DNA from: Myxococcales bacterium
Lineage (GTDB): Bacteria; Myxococcota_A; Bradymonadia; UBA7976; UBA1532
Direction of reading: 5' to 3'
DNA: 64,000 bases
Assembly: GCA_020633555.1 (NCBI GenBank)
Contig: JACKDL010000001.1
Span: 786,193-850,192, forward strand
Shown here: positions 41,063 to 49,383 of the stretch, one piece after another
Layout: each line of letters opens with the position of its first letter
Numbering within the stretch: position 1 is the first letter of the stretch
The notes under the pieces: model-generated
What the model saw: only the letters and a program-made list of their open reading frames with translations
What the model was told of the DNA's origin: nothing
Database searches by the model: none
Position numbers and translations under genes: made by a program

Positions 41063-42196
41063 TCACTCGACTTTGAAAAGCGTCGGCGCGAACCGATCCG
41101 CCGACGGCATCGCGTCGGCGGGATCCAGCGCGGCACCGAAGCGCTGCTCCCAGAACTTCATCAACGCGGGGCGATGCCCCTCGAGCCCCGCGGCCACCTC
41201 GTAGTCGCGGCGCTCGGCGCCCCCGTCTACGAAGTCGAACACGGTCAACCGCCGCCCACCGGTCGGGGTCGGCTCCAGGTAACCCAACACCAGCTCTTCG
41301 GCGTGGACCTTCTCGCTGACCTGGAACAGCAGCTCCGAGATGTACACGTCGCTGAAGGCGTCATCGCCTTCGAACGGCATGCTGGCCAGCGGATCGAAGT
41401 CCTCACCGCGGTTTCGGGCGTCCTTCAGCTTGGCCCGCAAGCTCTTCGACTCGCCCTTCTTCAAGGTCACCAACTCCCCCCACCGGACCCGGCCCGCCTT
41501 GCGCACCTCGACCAGGTGTGGACCCGCGGAGACGAAAGGATCCACGTAGGGGACGTCCTGCCCCACCACCCCCACCGCCCGGTTGTCCACGTAGACGTGA
41601 GCCCCGTCGATGTTCGCCGTGACCTTCAGCTCGGCGGTCCCGGCGATCGAGGTCTGCCCGCACTTGTCCGCGAGCGGCTCGAACTGCTCGAGCGGCCCCA
41701 GGTTACCCGCCAGGTTGCGGGTCAGAGCCACATACTCGCAGTAGGCCTCGGTGGCCTTCTCGGGGTTCTTGGCCGCCGTGTGGGCCAGGTAGTAGTAGAA
41801 GAAGATCCCGCGCAGCAGCCCGCGATCCTGGACGAAGGGGATGCCACGGTCGTAGAAGCGCCGCGACCGGAAGAGCTGCTCCAGCGCCTCCTCGGCCTCC
41901 CCCTTCTCAAGGGCCCGCTGCGCATCATTGAAGTGTCGCCGGGCGCGCTCCAGGTGAGCTTTGGACAGGTAGCCCACGTCGAACCGCGGCTCGATGGCCA
42001 ACACCGCGGGGACCTTCTTGGGCGCCTCGGTCGCCGACGCCTCGAACATCACCCGCAGGTCGCGCTCCACGCGCACTCCGCTGTTCTCATCGACACCGCC
42101 CCGCGCGAAGACCAGCACGACCACCTTCCCGGCGTCCTCGGCGAGGGCGCCCGGGGCGCCGAGCGCCATCGCAAGCAGGACGGCGAGCGACCTCAC
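41063..42196 (-). CDS. Exported PEGA-domain protein
   Basis: This 377-residue protein starts at GTG 42196, overlapping the TolB-like stop (GTGA); the frame open beyond is a shadow. Residues 1-~22 are a signal peptide (ending ALAED). Helical, TPR-like segments lie at ~75-165 ('ERARRHFNDAQRALEKGEAE'). A PEGA-type beta domain covers ~185-245 ('ELKVTANIDGAHVYVDNRAV', 'GPHLVEVRKAGR'). The C-terminal ~130 residues are mixed alpha/beta and not recognised. PEGA domains are small surface-layer-like beta modules. The neighbours suggest a periplasmic structural or assembly role. Confidence 0.78.
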   Translation of the reverse strand: MRSLAVLLAMALGAPGALAEDAGKVVVLVFARGGVDENSGVRVERDLRVMFEASATEAPKKVPAVLAIEPRFDVGYLSKAHLERARRHFNDAQRALEKGEAEEALEQLFRSRRFYDRGIPFVQDRGLLRGIFFYYYLAHTAAKNPEKATEAYCEYVALTRNLAGNLGPLEQFEPLADKCGQTSIAGTAELKVTANIDGAHVYVDNRAVGVVGQDVPYVDPFVSAGPHLVEVRKAGRVRWGELVTLKKGESKSLRAKLKDARNRGEDFDPLASMPFEGDDAFSDVYISELLFQVSEKVHAEELVLGYLEPTPTGGRRLTVFDFVDGGAERRDYEVAAGLEGHRPALMKFWEQRFGAALDPADAMPSADRFAPTLFKVE

Positions 42197-43320
42197 TTCA
42201 GGTCGCCCATCGTGAAGCCGACCACGTAGACGCGCTCCCAGGTCTTCTCGGTGGAACCCCGCTGCCCAAGCGCCTTGAACGCCAGCTTGAGCTGCCCCCC
42301 GGCGTTGTAGAGGGACAGGTCGCTGTTGAGCTGGGTGCCCGTGTCCAAGGTCCCCTTGGCCGACTCGTCTCGACGGACCCACATCACGGGGTTGTCGGCC
42401 TTGAAGTCTTTCTTCACGTAGAGCAGCGTCGTGCCGTCGGGGGTCCAGACCGGCCCCTCGTGATCATCAACCACGACGTCGCGCGCCAGCCGGCGCGGAT
42501 CCGAGCCGTCCAGGTTGACCACATAGAGGTCGAACTGCTTGTCGTTCTCGTTGCCCTTGTTTGCGTAGAACGCCACGGCGGTCCCGTCGGGCGACCACGA
42601 CGGGCGGATCTCATCACCGCCCCACTCCGTCACCATCTTCGTGGTCTCGCGCGCGCGTTTCACATCGAGCACCACGCCGATGTCCTGTCCACGGTTGCCG
42701 GTCTGCGAACGCGTGAAGAGCAACGCGCTCTTCCCGGGCGCCCACCGCGGCCCGTACTCGGTCATCGTAGGCCAAGAGGTGACCTGCAGCGGCTTGTCGC
42801 TCTCGCCCCCAAGGTCGATGAGCATGATGTCGCCGGAGTCCGTCTGCTGGGACGTGAAGGCGATGAAGCGCCCGTCTGGGGACCAGGCAGGCTGCCCGTC
42901 ATTCCCGGGGTTCGTGGTGAGCCACGCGCCGTCTGCGAACAAGTCGAAGTTCTTCTTCGGGCCTCGGCTGCTGAAGACATAGGGCTTGCTCAGCAGCTTC
43001 ATGTCCGGCGCCCACGCGAACTCCACGACCGGGGGCGCCTTGGCACCCAGCCGTGCAGCGGCCGACGCCCGCCCCGCCGTGACCTTGGCCTCACCGACCT
43101 TCCGGCCGTCCTCGGAGAACTTCACGATCCAGGTCTCGCGAAGCTCCTTCTTGGGCTCATAGATGTCGATGGCAAGATGCAGCCCGTCGGGCGACCAGCG
43201 CGGCGCCTGACAATGCGCCGAGGGTCGGTCGGCAACCTGCCGAGGGGTGCTGACGTCCGCCTGTGCCGCCGTCGTGCCGAGCACGAGCCCCGCCACCGCA
43301 ATGTTGAATCGAGTCGTCAT
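42193..43320 (-). CDS. TolB-like beta-propeller protein (PD40 repeats)
   Basis: This 375-residue protein starts at ATG 43320, six bases after GAGGGA. A signal peptide covers residues 1-~21 (ending AAQAD). At least five PD40-type blades follow, each with a W(S/T)PDG-like core: 'PRWSPDGLHLAIDI', 'PAWSPDGRFIAFTS', 'PRWAPGKSALLFTR', 'PSWSPDGTAVAFYA' and 'PVWTPDGTTLLYVK'. TolB-like propellers in the periplasm bind partner proteins. No tolA, tolQ, tolR or pal gene is adjacent, so this is not the housekeeping Tol operon. The PEGA gene downstream is translationally coupled. Confidence 0.85.
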   Translation of the reverse strand: MTTRFNIAVAGLVLGTTAAQADVSTPRQVADRPSAHCQAPRWSPDGLHLAIDIYEPKKELRETWIVKFSEDGRKVGEAKVTAGRASAAARLGAKAPPVVEFAWAPDMKLLSKPYVFSSRGPKKNFDLFADGAWLTTNPGNDGQPAWSPDGRFIAFTSQQTDSGDIMLIDLGGESDKPLQVTSWPTMTEYGPRWAPGKSALLFTRSQTGNRGQDIGVVLDVKRARETTKMVTEWGGDEIRPSWSPDGTAVAFYANKGNENDKQFDLYVVNLDGSDPRRLARDVVVDDHEGPVWTPDGTTLLYVKKDFKADNPVMWVRRDESAKGTLDTGTQLNSDLSLYNAGGQLKLAFKALGQRGSTEKTWERVYVVGFTMGDLK

Positions 43321-43330
43321 CGATCGTCCC

Positions 43331-44155
43331 TCAGTATCTCAGATCAACGCTGGCCCGGTCGGGCTGCGGGTCATCGAGCAACAGCACCGTGGTCACCACG
43401 GCGGCGGCCGCGGCGGCGCCCCCCAGACCCACGTACCACCAGAGGTTGGAACCCCCACCGTCGCCTTCGCCGGTGTCCACCGACTGCAGGAAGATGGGCA
43501 CCTCCGGGGGATCCCCTTCGGCAATGGTGAACTGCACCCCGTTGGCCCGGTATTCGCCGTAGGGCAGGTACACCTTGGTGGGCAGCTCCACGTCCACCGA
43601 CCGGAACCGCTCACGGATGGAGAGGAAGCGCTGCTTCTTCTCCTTGTTGATGATGCCGGTCTTGGCCTCGAAGAAGATCCGACCGCGGCGCTTCTGCTCC
43701 TGGGGATCAGCCAAGAAGGTCACGCCCCCATAGAGCGCCGCCATCTCGTTGTAGCCCTCAGCCGCCGACTGCCGTTGGCGGTCGGTGTTCGCCACCGCCT
43801 TGGCCTTCTCGGCTGCCGCAAAGGCCTCCTCGAGCAACAACAGCTCGTAGGCGGCCCGCGCCAGGTAGAACTGGGTGCGGAAATCGTCGGCGCCCCCCGG
43901 CATCTTCACGGCCGCCTTCAGCTTCGCGCGGGCCTGCTTATACAAGCGTTTACGGAGGTAGAGGATGCCTTGGTCCCGCGTGTCCTCCAGGGTCGCGCCG
44001 GGCACCTGCGCCACAGCAGCAGACGGCGTCGCAGCCCCACAGAGCGCCACCAGGAGGAGCCACGACAGGCGCCAAGCCCCACGACCACACACCTGAACGC
44101 CGCCTGTGGCGGGGCGCTCGGGCCGGGCTGAGGTGACGACGGCGGGGCTGCTCAT
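43331..44155 (-). CDS. Exported TPR-like protein with C-terminal membrane anchor
   Basis: This 274-residue protein starts at ATG 44155, four bases after GAGGAGG, and overlaps the stop of the ABC ATPase gene (ATGA). A delayed hydrophobic signal segment is at ~28-48 ('LSWLLLVALCGAATPSAAVA'). Helical repeats follow ('GILYLRKRLYKQARAKLKAA', 'FYLARAAYELLLLEEAFAAA'). A beta-rich part contains 'VELPTKVYLPYGEYRANGVQ'. A C-terminal hydrophobic helix is 'LWWYVGLGGAAAAAAVVTTV'. The coupling to the transporter genes suggests it works with them at the inner membrane. No family is recognised. Confidence 0.72.
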   Translation of the reverse strand: MSSPAVVTSARPERPATGGVQVCGRGAWRLSWLLLVALCGAATPSAAVAQVPGATLEDTRDQGILYLRKRLYKQARAKLKAAVKMPGGADDFRTQFYLARAAYELLLLEEAFAAAEKAKAVANTDRQRQSAAEGYNEMAALYGGVTFLADPQEQKRRGRIFFEAKTGIINKEKKQRFLSIRERFRSVDVELPTKVYLPYGEYRANGVQFTIAEGDPPEVPIFLQSVDTGEGDGGGSNLWWYVGLGGAAAAAAVVTTVLLLDDPQPDRASVDLRY

Positions 44156-45144
44156 GGTTCCTCCTCGATCGGATCGGCTGACGCGAAGCACGCTACCCAA
44201 TGGCCGGGTCCGAGCGCTACCGGCTCCGGACGCTCCTGACGACAACGAGTCAGGAGCCCTCGCTCGCGTGCCACTGGACAGTCCGCGGCATAAACGCAGC
44301 CGCCGTGCCGCTGTTCACCGCCCACGCCAACCTCGATCACGCTCGGCCCCTGGCTGGCATGATCCTCAGAAAGGTGGGCAGCACGCATGAGGCGCGCCGT
44401 GTAGGGATGGTGCCGTGGATCCCCCAGCCGCTCGGCGGGGATCTCCTCGATGATCCGGCCCTTCAGCATCACCACGACCCGATCGGCGATGCGCCGCACC
44501 AGGCCCAGATCATGGCTGATGAGCATGTACGTCATCGACGACTCCTTCAGGCGGCGGAGCAGGTCGATGATCTGAAGCTTGATGGCGGCGTCCAGGCCGC
44601 TGGTGGGCTCGTCGGCCACGATCAGCTTCGGCTGGGTGGCCAAGATCCGTGCCAGGCCCACCCGCCGCCGCTCCCCGCCCGACAGGCTCTCCGGGCGCTG
44701 CTCAGCCTTCGCGCTCAGGCCGACGCGCTCGAGCAGGCCGCCGATGTGCTCCGCGCGGCCCTCCGCGTCCAGCTTCGGCCGGTGCAGCCGGAGGGACTCG
44801 TCCAGCATCTGCCGGACGGTCATCTTCGGGTGCAGGTTTGCCCGCTGGTTCTGAAAGACCATCTGGAACTCGCGACGCTTCAGGCGCAGCGCTTTGCCAC
44901 GCAGCGCACGAAGGTCGTTGCCGCCGAAGCGGATTTCACCCGCGGTTGCCGGCGTAAGGCGCAGGAGGACCTTGCCGAGCGTGGTCTTGCCGGAACCCGA
45001 CTCGCCAATGACCGCCAGCACCTCGCCCACGCGGATCTGCAGATCGACCCCATCCAGCGCCCGGGTCTCGTGGCTCCCGCGCAACAGGCTCTGGGAGCGA
45101 AACCGCTTCACCAGGCCGCGGGCCTCCAGCAACAGCTCGCTCAT
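44152..45144 (-). CDS. Peptide-type ABC transporter ATPase (DppF/OppF-like)
   Basis: This 330-residue protein starts at ATG 45144, overlapping the stop of the DppD-like gene. It has Walker A 'VIGESGSGKTTLGKVL', Q-loop 'QMVFQNQRANLHPKM', signature 'SLSGGERRRVGLARIL', Walker B 'KLIVADEPTSGLDAA' and switch His in 'YMLISHDLGLV'. The C-terminal oligopeptide-transporter extension is recognisable from 'HHPYTARLM' and 'GGCVYAADCPVA', with its paired Cys residues. These may hold an Fe-S cluster, as proposed for DppD/DppF homologues. It is the second of two ATPases powering the adjacent permeases. Confidence 0.92.
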   Translation of the reverse strand: MSELLLEARGLVKRFRSQSLLRGSHETRALDGVDLQIRVGEVLAVIGESGSGKTTLGKVLLRLTPATAGEIRFGGNDLRALRGKALRLKRREFQMVFQNQRANLHPKMTVRQMLDESLRLHRPKLDAEGRAEHIGGLLERVGLSAKAEQRPESLSGGERRRVGLARILATQPKLIVADEPTSGLDAAIKLQIIDLLRRLKESSMTYMLISHDLGLVRRIADRVVVMLKGRIIEEIPAERLGDPRHHPYTARLMRAAHLSEDHASQGPSVIEVGVGGEQRHGGCVYAADCPVARERGLLTRCRQERPEPVALGPGHWVACFASADPIEEEP

Positions 45145-46028
45145 GCCGCCGCCTCGAAGGCCAGATCAGCGGCGGCGAGCAGCGACGCCGTGTACGGGTG
45201 ACGTTCACCCACGCCCGCCTTGAGGTCCGCCACAGCCACCGTCTCGACCACTTTCCCGTGCCGCATGACGATGATCCGGTCCGCCAGGAAGAGCACCTCG
45301 CGGATGTCGTGCGAGATGTAGAGCATCGACCGGCGCCGGTCGGCCAGCAGCTCCCGGAAGAGAGCGACGATCTCCGCCCGCACCGTGGTGTCCAGGCCCG
45401 TCGTGGGCTCGTCGGCGATGAGCAGCATGGGCGCCCGCGCCAGAGCGACCGCGATCATCGCGCGCTGGCACATGCCCCCTGAGAGTTCGTGGGCGTAGCT
45501 GCTGTGCACCCGCTTGGGGTCATTCATCTGGACCCGCGCCAGCCACTCGACAGCCCGCCCCGCTCGCCCCGCCCGATCCAGCTCTGGCTGAGCGAGCCGA
45601 ACGGACTCCTCCACCTGTGCGCCGATGGTCATCAGGGGGTCGAGGGAGTGGCGGGGGTTCTGGAACACTGCGGTCATGGCCCGACCCCAAAGCGGCCGCA
45701 TCGTCCGGTGGACCAGGCGCTGCCACCGGCGGTCGTTCTTCACCAAGCGGTCGCCCCGCGGCTTCACCACTCGACCCAGGTCGGCCAGAAGGTCCTGCGG
45801 TCCTGCCCCCTCGTCGAACAGCACCTGACCTTGGACCACGCCTGGACGACCCCCGACCAGACCCAGCACCGCCAGGGTGCTCATGGTCTTGCCGCTGCCC
45901 GACTCCCCCAGAATGCCCAAGACCTCACCGCGCTCCAGATGGAAGCTGACCCCGTCCACCACGCGCTTGCGGCCGTGGCGGGTGTCGAACTCGATCACCA
46001 GATCGCGGACATCGAGCAGGCGACTCAT
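45141..46028 (-). CDS. Peptide-type ABC transporter ATPase (DppD/OppD-like)
   Basis: This 295-residue protein starts at ATG 46028 and overlaps the stop of the DppC-like gene (ATGA). It has Walker A 'ILGESGSGKTMSTLAVL', Q-loop 'TAVFQNPRHSLDPLM', signature 'HELSGGMCQRAMIAVALA' and Walker B 'MLLIADEPTTGLDTT'. The switch region is 'MLYISHDIREVLFLADR'. The C-terminal extension stops soon after 'HPYTASLL', so the Cys-containing tail of full-length DppD is missing. A charged insert of about 35 residues around 'VVKPRGDRLVKNDRRW' lies before the Q-loop. Confidence 0.9.
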   Translation of the reverse strand: MSRLLDVRDLVIEFDTRHGRKRVVDGVSFHLERGEVLGILGESGSGKTMSTLAVLGLVGGRPGVVQGQVLFDEGAGPQDLLADLGRVVKPRGDRLVKNDRRWQRLVHRTMRPLWGRAMTAVFQNPRHSLDPLMTIGAQVEESVRLAQPELDRAGRAGRAVEWLARVQMNDPKRVHSSYAHELSGGMCQRAMIAVALARAPMLLIADEPTTGLDTTVRAEIVALFRELLADRRRSMLYISHDIREVLFLADRIIVMRHGKVVETVAVADLKAGVGERHPYTASLLAAADLAFEAAA

Positions 46029-46885
46029 CGAATGGCCTCCTCATCCCGCCGCGCCAGCAAGTTCCCGAAGGCCAGGAAGGCCGCAATGGTCACCGCGATG
46101 GCCACGGCGGGGAAAACCCAAGGCCATGCGCTGGCCCCTCCGAGCTCTCGGGTCTGGGCCACCATGTTCCCCCACGAGGGTGTTGGCTCCTGCACCCCGT
46201 AGTCGCCCAGGTAGGACAAAGCGGTCTCGACGAAGAGGACGTAGCCGAAGACGTAGGTCGCCTGGCGGATGAGGAGCGGCCGGGCCTGCAGCCAAAGGAT
46301 GTGGTACAGCAGGATTCGCGTCGTCGAGAAGCCGTGCGCCACGTGGGCGAGGATGTAGTCCTCCGACCCGAGGGCCTCGACCTTGCGCCGAATCACCGTC
46401 GCGATCGAAGGGATGAACAGCACCCCCGCCACCCCGGCAATGAGGGTGATGGAGGGGTTCAGGATCGTGCAGACGAGGATGATGAAGATCAGCCGCGGCA
46501 GGGTATCGACGAGCTGGAGAAAGCCGACCACGAGGGTTCGACCCCAGCCCTCGGCATACCCGGCGATGGCGCCGAGCAGCGCCCCCGCCATGGTCGCGAT
46601 CCCAGCGGCCATCAGGCCCGGCAGGAAGAATGCCTCGGTCCCCTTCATGAGCCGCATGGCCACGTCGCGGCCCTGGGCGTCGGTCCCAAGCCAATGCCCG
46701 GCTCCGGGTCCCAGCAGCTTCTGTTCGTAGTCCACCGCAGCGGCCGGATCGTAGCCGATCAGCGGCGAGACGAGCCCGATCGCGATCACCAACGCCACAA
46801 TGGCCCCGCTGCCCCAGAAGGCGATGCGTTCCGCCCTACCCCCCACGAGCCACCTCACGGGGGTCCACCAGCGTCCGCAGAACAT
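46025..46885 (-). CDS. Peptide-type ABC permease (DppC/OppC-like)
   Basis: This 286-residue protein starts at ATG 46885, 50 bases inside the DppB-like gene. The N-terminal anchor and 'PGAGHWLGTDAQGRDVAMRL' are typical of DppC proteins ('hxLGTDxxGRD'). About six membrane segments follow, with the coupling-loop region around 'YILAHVAHGFSTTRILLYHI' (an EAA-like loop). A short loop near the C-terminus reads 'YGVQEPTPSWGNMVAQT', a signature of this subfamily. It forms a heterodimeric channel with the DppB-like protein. Confidence 0.9.
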   Translation of the reverse strand: MFCGRWWTPVRWLVGGRAERIAFWGSGAIVALVIAIGLVSPLIGYDPAAAVDYEQKLLGPGAGHWLGTDAQGRDVAMRLMKGTEAFFLPGLMAAGIATMAGALLGAIAGYAEGWGRTLVVGFLQLVDTLPRLIFIILVCTILNPSITLIAGVAGVLFIPSIATVIRRKVEALGSEDYILAHVAHGFSTTRILLYHILWLQARPLLIRQATYVFGYVLFVETALSYLGDYGVQEPTPSWGNMVAQTRELGGASAWPWVFPAVAIAVTIAAFLAFGNLLARRDEEAIR

Positions 46886-47813
46886 CAGCGATCAACGTGG
46901 AACCGATCACCGTCGCGGTGAACAGCACGCTGATCCCGACTACCACCGGAAAGTCGCGCTCGCGGGACGCTTCGAGCAGCAGGTATCCAGCGCCCTCGAG
47001 CGTAAAGATGTACTCCACGATCACCACCCCGCCGAGGACGATGGGCAGCCGCGCTGCGTAGCCGGATACCAGCGGTACCAGCATGTTGCGCGCGATGTGG
47101 CCCCAGGTCCGCGCCCCCTTCGCCTTCACCGCGGCGATGAACTGCGCGTCGCGCAACCCCTCGAGCTCAGCCCGAATGGCGTTGAAGAAGTCCATGAACA
47201 GCCCATCGCCCAGCAGCAACGCCAACCCGGCGAAGACATAGGGCATGAGGCTGTCGGTGTAGATCGGGATGGGGTACCACGGGGGTGTCTCGTAGTTGAG
47301 CTGCTCCCAGTAGCGGTGGATGGTCCAGTTGAGACCCTGCGCGAGCAGCACCGCCTGCACAAAGGACGGCGCCGACGTGATCACGTACAGCGGACCTGTG
47401 AGGAGTTGCTGACGCCCCGCTGGCCGGCCCAGGACCAATGCGCCCAGCAAGGCCAGCGCCAAGCTGGCCAGCAGCGTCAACCCTGACAGGATCAACGTGA
47501 TCTTGAAGGCCGGCCAGGCGACCGCCATCACCGATTCGCCCGCCGCCACCACCAGGGAATCCCCGAAGTCGCCGCGCGCCGAACGAAAAAGCCAGGCGAA
47601 GTACCCCGTGAGGGGGTCCCGATCCAGGCCGAACTCAGCCAGCAGCCGCGCCTTCACCTGTGGCGGCGTGCCCATGGGGCTGATGGCGTCGATGGCGTCG
47701 CCGGGAGCCGACCGGATCGTGATGTAGATGACAAAGCTCGCCCCCATCAACAGGACGAGCGCGCCCCCCGTCCGACCTGCCGCGGCGAGGAGAAGCCGCA
47801 GCGCTCGGCTCAC
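46836..47813 (-). CDS. Peptide-type ABC permease (DppB/OppB-like)
   Basis: This 325-residue protein starts at GTG 47813, overlapping the stop of the substrate-binding protein gene (GTGA); the longer frame is a shadow. 'LVLLMGASFVIYITIRSAPG' with 'GDAID' after it is the usual DppB start. 'ARLLAEFGLDRDPLTGYFAW' then precedes 'FGDSLV'. About six membrane segments are present. The coupling loop is 'AQFIAAVKAKGARTWGHIAR', and 'PIVLGGVVIVEYIFTLEGAG' lies near the end. A loop with 'YWEQLNYETPPWYPIP' is longer than usual and faces the periplasm. Confidence 0.9.
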   Translation of the reverse strand: MSRALRLLLAAAGRTGGALVLLMGASFVIYITIRSAPGDAIDAISPMGTPPQVKARLLAEFGLDRDPLTGYFAWLFRSARGDFGDSLVVAAGESVMAVAWPAFKITLILSGLTLLASLALALLGALVLGRPAGRQQLLTGPLYVITSAPSFVQAVLLAQGLNWTIHRYWEQLNYETPPWYPIPIYTDSLMPYVFAGLALLLGDGLFMDFFNAIRAELEGLRDAQFIAAVKAKGARTWGHIARNMLVPLVSGYAARLPIVLGGVVIVEYIFTLEGAGYLLLEASRERDFPVVVGISVLFTATVIGSTLIADVLRTLVDPREVARGG

Positions 47814-49348
47814 TGCATCAGCTCCCACCCGGGGAAGAACGTGAAGTACGAGTACGGCGAGACCATGACGTTGCGCACTCGCTTGCTGATGCCGGAGTAG
47901 ATGTCCAGCGACCACAGGAAGAAGTACGGGAGGTCTCGGTTGAGCTCCGCGTGCAGCTTCTTCATGTACTCCTTGTACTGCTTGTAGTCGCGCGTGGCCT
48001 TGGCCGTGTCGAGCAGGGTGTCCACCTGCGCGTTGTTGTACCCGATGAAGTTCATGACACCCTGGCTGTGGAACAGCGGGTAGACGTCCTCCACGTCCTT
48101 GAAGGACCAGACGTTGAGGGTCAGATCGAACTTCTTGCTGGTGAACACCTGCTCCCGGTAGCGGGCGTGATCCACGTACTGCGGGCGCACGATCACGCCG
48201 ATCTTCTTGAGCTGAGCCTGAATGCCCAGGAACAACGGCTGGTTGCTCGTGAGTTCCTTGTCGAGCACGAACTTGAAGTCCAGCTTGTTGCGACCCTTCT
48301 TCCGCGAGTCACCCTTCATCTTGTAGCCGGCGTCTTCGAGCATCTGCGCCGCACGCTCCACATCGGGCTCACGGGGGGTGACCTCGAAGTTGTAGAAGGG
48401 GCTGGACTCGGTGAAGGGACCACCGAGGATGTCCCCGCGACCCAAGTGCGCCTCCAACAGCTCCTCGCGGTTGATGGCCAGCGCGATGGCCTCCCGGACC
48501 ACGGGGTCCTTCAGCGCACCGCTCTCGTGATTGTAGGCCATGTACCACCACGAGACCGTGTGGTAGGGCTCCAGGACCACCGAGTCGCTGTTCTCGAAGA
48601 TCGCGATGTTCTTCGGCGGCACGAAGATCACTGCCTGCACACCGGCCTTGCCACCGGAGTACTGCAGCAAGTTGATCTGCGCCGACTTGTCGGGCGTGTG
48701 CTGCATGAGCACCTGGCCGACCCGCGGCTGCCGCCAGTGGCTGCCGTTCACCTCGAGGGTGACGCTGCGCAGGCTGAACTTGCTGACCTGGTAGGGGCCC
48801 GTGCCGATTGGCTTGCGGCCGAAGCGGTCCTTCCGCGTGATGGTCGTCGATGTGAAGGCGTGCTTCGGCATGATCTTGAAGGTGAAACGCTCTTCGGGCT
48901 CGGCGATCGGCCGATCGAAGCTGAAGTGCACCTGGAACTGCCCGGACGCCTGCACGTCGCGGATGAAGCGGTACTTGCTCTTCGCGTTGAAGACCGTCTT
49001 CTTGTCCTGGGCCGCCTTCACGGTGAAGACCACGTCATCCGCCGTGAACGGCTGCCCGTCATGCCACTTCACCCCCTCGCGGAGGACGAAGGTGATCCCC
49101 ATGTTGTCGGGATCGCGCTTCCAAGAGGTCGCCAGGCTCCCCTCGATGTCGCCGCGCTTGTTCTGCAGCACGAGGCCATCGAAGATCAGCTCGACCATCC
49201 GCACCGCGCTCATGTCTTCAGCGAAGAACGGCAGCAGGGACGACGGCCGGGCGTCCTCGGGGTAGCGGAACGTCTGGGCCGATGCCGGCGAGGCGGCGAC
49301 CGCCAACAGGCATCCCATGGCGAGGCTGGCGATGAATCGGTGCATCAT
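47810..49348 (-). CDS. Peptide-type substrate-binding protein (SBP_bac_5)
   Basis: This 512-residue protein is read from the first of two consecutive ATG codons at 49348, 11 bases after AAGGAG. GTG 49387, which overlaps the previous stop, would add 13 residues. Residues 1-~24 are a Sec signal ending ASAQT, with no lipobox. The family 5 pattern is clear from 'VRMVELIFDGLVLQNKRGDI', 'VLREGVKWHDGQPFTADDVV', 'IGTGPYQVSKF', 'VREAIALAINREEL' and 'YFFLWSLDIYSGI'. These periplasmic proteins deliver peptides, nickel or other solutes to the DppBC permease. The ligand is not predictable. Confidence 0.93.
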   Translation of the reverse strand: MMHRFIASLAMGCLLAVAASPASAQTFRYPEDARPSSLLPFFAEDMSAVRMVELIFDGLVLQNKRGDIEGSLATSWKRDPDNMGITFVLREGVKWHDGQPFTADDVVFTVKAAQDKKTVFNAKSKYRFIRDVQASGQFQVHFSFDRPIAEPEERFTFKIMPKHAFTSTTITRKDRFGRKPIGTGPYQVSKFSLRSVTLEVNGSHWRQPRVGQVLMQHTPDKSAQINLLQYSGGKAGVQAVIFVPPKNIAIFENSDSVVLEPYHTVSWWYMAYNHESGALKDPVVREAIALAINREELLEAHLGRGDILGGPFTESSPFYNFEVTPREPDVERAAQMLEDAGYKMKGDSRKKGRNKLDFKFVLDKELTSNQPLFLGIQAQLKKIGVIVRPQYVDHARYREQVFTSKKFDLTLNVWSFKDVEDVYPLFHSQGVMNFIGYNNAQVDTLLDTAKATRDYKQYKEYMKKLHAELNRDLPYFFLWSLDIYSGISKRVRNVMVSPYSYFTFFPGWELMQ

Positions 49349-49383
49349 CGGCGCTTGGGCTCCTTGATCGACTCCGTGACGGG

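Noticed and set aside
38277..41204. A 975-codon open frame on the plus strand
   Set aside because: It lies antisense to the MopE-type gene, and its translation is Ala/Gly/His/Arg-rich low complexity with no domain. It is a by-product of GC-rich codon use.
42193..43320. Housekeeping tolB
   Set aside because: The PD40 propeller is clear, but there is no tolQRA or pal beside it and it sits in a different operon, so I call it TolB-like only.
44152..49348. Nickel or heme transporter assignment
   Set aside because: The binding protein family also carries these substrates, but no ligand-specific residues or neighbouring metal or heme genes are visible.
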